In this document: positions 6,101 through 7,815 of the stretch, piece after piece | Numbering within the stretch: the stretch's first letter is position 1 | Layout of the letters: every line of letters begins with the position of its first letter | Assembly: GCA_041623475.1 (NCBI GenBank) | Contig: JBFJWU010000148.1 | Coordinates: 1 to 7,815 of the forward strand | Source of the DNA: JBFJWU01 sp041623475 [NCBI: bacterium] | GTDB taxonomy: Bacteria > J088 | Direction of reading: 5' to 3' | Length of the DNA: 7,815 bases | Position numbers and translations under genes: made by a program | The notes under the pieces: generated by a model | Seen by the model: the letters and a program-made list of their open reading frames with translations, nothing else | Databases searched by the model: none | What the model was told of the DNA's origin: nothing

Positions 6101-7815
6101 TGCCGGCCAGGTCGTAATACTTGGCCGTGACGACCTTGACACCTGCCGTCGCATTCAGGCGAACCATGACCTGCGGCTGCATTGTGACACCCAGCAGGTC
6201 CGGGTTCAGGTCGTTGGTCAGGTCGACGCTGGACGCGCCAGGCGCAGACAGATCGGCGGCGACCAGTACATCAGTTGTTGCGGGGGCGCCACCGGCCAGG
6301 ACCAGGTTGACCGGGCCAGGGGGCAGGGTGTCAATGGTGACCCTTTCGTAATATTGGGCAGTTTCGTTGCCAACAGCATCGCGGTAGCGCACAAAATAAT
6401 TGCTGCCACTGTCATCAGTTGTGTACGTCACTTTCTGGGCGTTGTTATACGGAATCCAGGTATCCAGTGGCGGATAACTTACCGGGGCTAGTGTCGAAAT
6501 ATACATGTAGATCGGTGGTTGAGCATCTGAAACACTGCTTTCCAGTGTCACAGTGCGCGCGGCCCAATACTCTACCGGGTTACCGATTCCGTCCGTGAAT
6601 GTCGCGCAACTGGTGCACGATGGCGGTGTCTTGTCCAGGGTGTAGGCGCTAGGCACGAAACCTGTCGTATTGCCGTCGCCATCCCAGGCTCTCCGGCCAA
6701 CCATATAAAGCCCGTCAGGTCCATTTGTGCCAATTGAATTCGGCCAGTTCCAGACACCATTGGCAAATTCAGCGGGGTGGATGATCATCACTAAACTGCT
6801 GAATGACGACCCGTCCCAATAGAAACTGTCGGGATCCTGCACATAAACCTGGACCGCCGTAACACCACTACCGATGTCCGACACGTTTCCGGTAAATGGA
6901 TCCGGTGCGGCAGCCTGTACGGTCAGGTGGTAAGGGTCCCAGATACTGATCGTCGGAGCCCAGTTTTCATAATTCTCGTACGCGTGCATCGTGCTGTTGT
7001 AATCAGCCGTCACGATGTCCAGGTCGTTGTCCCCGTCGTAGTCGAACAGCTTGGCCCGGTGGGTGCTGACGGCGTCAGTCGAAATTTGCAGTCGGGTGAA
7101 TGTCAACCCGCCATCGTTGCGCAGCAGGTCGTTCTCGACATTGCCTGCGTCACCCATGGCAAAGACGATATCCAGATCACCGTCGCCATCGATATCGCCC
7201 ACATCCGGGTATTTTCCGTCGATGCCGCTGGCCGGTAGTAGACGACGGGTAAATTGCCCCAGCGTGTTGTCCTCGTTCTCGAAAAGGTCGCTGTTTGCAT
7301 AACTGCCGCCCTCCGCAACAATGATATCGAGGTCGCCGTCACCGTCCACGTCCCCGGCCTCGACGCCTTTGTAGAAATTGGTATTGGTCGGGAACGTACC
7401 CCCGTAGGGTGTAAATCCGCCGGAACCGTTGCCCATCCACAAGAACACACCGGCATCAACGCTCGCAAGAACCACGTCCAGATTGCCGTCATTGTTAAAG
7501 TCGGCCAGGGTCGTGCCCCAAGTGTCGTCCCGTTCACCGCCAAAGTTGCTGCCTTCGGCAAACGTTAAACCGCCATTGTTGATGTAGACACGGCTTTCTC
7601 TGCGTGTCCCGTTCCCTGTTCCGTTCCGATTCGCAACAATCAGGTCGATATCGCCGTCATTGTCGATGTCGCCCGCATCAATATCGGCGCTGTGGCGGCC
7701 GTTAGTTGTCGGACCAAATGTTGGATGGGCGGCGCCCGTGCCGAAATCGCCGTTGGCCTGTTGGATCAACAGGATATTCGTACCCGACTGTACGGCCAGG
7801 GCGATATCCATGTCA
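3123..7815 (-). CDS. Giant FG-GAP/VCBS and Kelch multi-propeller protein (N-terminus off the right edge)
   Basis: 1563 complete residues are visible, ending at TAG (3125-3123). The first in-window ATG (7811, residue 1 below) is not the start: it lies inside a calcium loop (D-M-D-I-A) and the frame continues to the edge. Order: FG-GAP/VCBS propeller (1-285; aspartate loops at 48, 104, 154, 206, 257); Ig-like segments (about 286-675) with linkers such as DKTPP, DTLPP, DTTPP; an Fn3-like domain (about 676-773, VSWTAV); an IPT/TIG-like domain (about 774-866); a second FG-GAP propeller (about 870-1225; loops at 942, 992, 1045, 1095, 1144, 1195); and six Kelch repeats (about 1236-1562) with GG or HG turns at 1262, 1319, 1372, 1430, 1488, 1542. 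FG-GAP loops resemble the calcium sites of integrin alpha propellers. Paired cysteines and the domain types suggest secretion or cell-surface display; the signal peptide would be off-window. It is probably a binding or adhesion protein. No catalytic motif was recognised. Confidence 0.9.
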   Translation of the reverse strand, partial: DMDIALAVQSGTNILLIQQANGDFGTGAAHPTFGPTTNGRHSADIDAGDIDNDGDIDLIVANRNGTGNGTRRESRVYINNGGLTFAEGSNFGGERDDTWGTTLADFNNDGNLDVVLASVDAGVFLWMGNGSGGFTPYGGTFPTNTNFYKGVEAGDVDGDGDLDIIVAEGGSYANSDLFENEDNTLGQFTRRLLPASGIDGKYPDVGDIDGDGDLDIVFAMGDAGNVENDLLRNDGGLTFTRLQISTDAVSTHRAKLFDYDGDNDLDIVTADYNSTMHAYENYENWAPTISIWDPYHLTVQAAAPDPFTGNVSDIGSGVTAVQVYVQDPDSFYWDGSSFSSLVMIIHPAEFANGVWNWPNSIGTNGPDGLYMVGRRAWDGDGNTTGFVPSAYTLDKTPPSCTSCATFTDGIGNPVEYWAARTVTLESSVSDAQPPIYMYISTLAPVSYPPLDTWIPYNNAQKVTYTTDDSGSNYFVRYRDAVGNETAQYYERVTIDTLPPGPVNLVLAGGAPATTDVLVAADLSAPGASSVDLTNDLNPDLLGVTMQPQVMVRLNATAGVKVVTAKYYDLAGNSATATDSVLYNGPPDITSVTLAYGAAGTNISTNVPLEVLGSGDLFEMRITGDIDVGDTGWIAFAQNSTINFNVGEGTKTIWVQARDASAQAGSPVSDIIVLDTTPPAAPSFVTAIAMEYSAYVSWTAVGDAVGYYLNYDTDTFGAPYTGTDAVQGPSAIFVAAPVTSLTLTGLKTIPMWIVVESVDVGTNVSPPSAEVQVIPWAKPAIDRIDHAHASTSESNWRWIYGRNLAGIATVRIHTDYGLVAPAITTTVLGSGAIKFYSPIKLVPGTHKISVDYPVAGTVSNTLDFSYPTTGVASFVDANLTVTPFSNTRLVGWVDQQTGNRFVAACSNGSASRLYGVDGTTFTDLTVTLGFPSTLVNCLDMATIDFDRDGDLDLVLADYGGQNHIYRNDITTWTDLTTPNLPFDADDSEGIVVADFNQDGWDDIFFATDNGGQSHVYLNQKNGTFGVGVPGTDYPIEAGNTMYPTGGDFDGDGDFDLYLPFNSSQDMVWMNNGDGTFNAAPSWTPVEANVHTGAKAGDLDGDGDIDLLVSVYGGQTIRYTNTGTSFSASTAGLPVESSQSLALDLADVDGDGDLDAFIPNGNSGAEFNFLWLNNGDGTYSSGTLPAISETSRSATFFDVDGDADLDILVAQTGGSYVPRVLRNEASAWVTEGTRQNGAVPPATYLGAAGYFVDPTDWSPKMFVSHGMLNGGARTNDSYVLSLTDLTWSQVCTSGGCVASKPSPRNRASGAVWPAGDQFVLYGGIEAGNGTAPGNVYHYVLTSDTWQTYAPTISPAARSDSAFVFAPDIQRMVMFGGVTDVLTASTRQGDWWYYDPVTKGWQDRTTAATPGVGRPENRQFHASAYGEGKLFIYGGRDDGDVSRSDLWQLDLQTNQWTELNDCGAAETTTCPGFRWDSRMLYDPAKRWLILYGGIDNGSTLSQNIHRYDLVNGGWQEVCQSGCAIPGRARGPFHIFDPVERSFMWFGGSRNGFNNDVHNELWRYFLK
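3126..4106 (-). repeat. Six Kelch-type repeats forming the C-terminal propeller
   Basis: Six units of 53-58 residues each contain a hydrophobic strand ending in a Gly turn (VSHG, LYGG, MFGG, IYGG, LYGG, WFGG), then a Y or W residue and a closing W (TWSQV, TWQTY, GWQDR, QWTEL, GWQEV; the last ends LWRYFLK). This is the Kelch/galactose-oxidase-type pattern. The first repeat is least typical. The reading frame ends right after the last strand, with no linker or sorting sequence. Confidence 0.8.
4203..5141 (-). repeat. Second FG-GAP/VCBS repeat array, seven blades with one degenerate
   Basis: Six loops (DFDRDGDLD, DFNQDGWDD, DFDGDGDFD, DLDGDGDID, DVDGDGDLD, DVDGDADLD) recur every 49-53 residues. 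One spacing earlier, at residues 891-899, VDQQTGNRF followed by VAAC occupies the same position relative to its strand but lacks most aspartates. Together they make seven blades, the usual number for an integrin-like propeller. Confidence 0.8.
7017..7815 (-). repeat. First FG-GAP/VCBS repeat array
   Basis: Five complete and one truncated aspartate loops occur at 50-56 residue spacing: DIDNDGDID, DFNNDGNLD, DVDGDGDLD, DIDGDGDLD and DYDGDNDLD, each followed by a hydrophobic strand such as LIVA or IIVA. The sixth, at the window edge, begins before the visible sequence. Alternating Asp positions are the ligands of calcium-binding FG-GAP loops. A complete propeller usually has seven blades, so at least one more probably lies off the edge (inference). 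Confidence 0.85.

Noticed and set aside
7809-7811. ATG at 7811 as the start of the giant gene
   Set aside because: The frame stays open to the window edge and this Met falls inside an FG-GAP aspartate loop, so it is internal.
4203-7815. RTX or dockerin calcium repeats in the giant protein
   Set aside because: The loops follow D-x-D-x-D-G-D-x-D with about 50-residue spacing, the FG-GAP/VCBS pattern. The nine-residue GGxGxD tandem repeats of RTX proteins and the paired loops of dockerins are absent.

Overview
All genes supported in this window lie on the minus strand, so transcription runs from the right edge to the left. Overall composition is moderately GC-rich. The promoters look like ordinary sigma-70 sites, and GTG and TTG start codons are used alongside ATG. 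Together with the families present (FG-GAP/VCBS and Kelch propellers, and a membrane-anchored FecR-domain protein with Fn3-like repeats) this suggests a Gram-negative environmental bacterium, perhaps a marine or sediment gammaproteobacterium. That placement is an inference; there is no rRNA or other marker gene here.

Layout from right to left. (1) Positions 7815-3123: the C-terminal 1563 residues of a giant, probably extracytoplasmic protein whose N-terminus lies off the right edge. It has a calcium-loop FG-GAP/VCBS propeller, a run of Ig/Fn3/IPT-like beta-sandwiches, a second FG-GAP propeller, and a six-repeat Kelch propeller at the very C-terminus. (2) Positions 2995-2615: a 126-residue beta-rich protein (called A here) with its own promoter, a strong Shine-Dalgarno and a textbook intrinsic terminator. 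(3) Positions 2494-1707: two small genes (B, 125 residues; C, 137 residues) joined by a GTGA stop/start overlap, with their own promoter. (4) Positions 1608-1: the N-terminal ~536 residues of a membrane-anchored FecR-domain protein with three Fn3-like repeats, running off the left edge. Its near-consensus promoter is straddled by a perfect 9-bp inverted repeat.

The most interesting point is that A, B and C, which I do not recognise, align with each other by eye. Each has an N-terminal G-x-L-x3-[hydrophobic]-x-P, then 26-27 residues later an alternating hydrophobic strand ending in N/D, then a matching late strand-loop-G-strand pattern. They look like three diverged copies of one small beta-sandwich family in two transcription units. 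No function can be assigned. They lack signal peptides and membrane segments, whereas both flanking genes encode likely exported or membrane-anchored proteins.

Intergenic stretches are all under 130 bases. No tRNA, rRNA, CRISPR array, insertion sequence or attachment site was seen.
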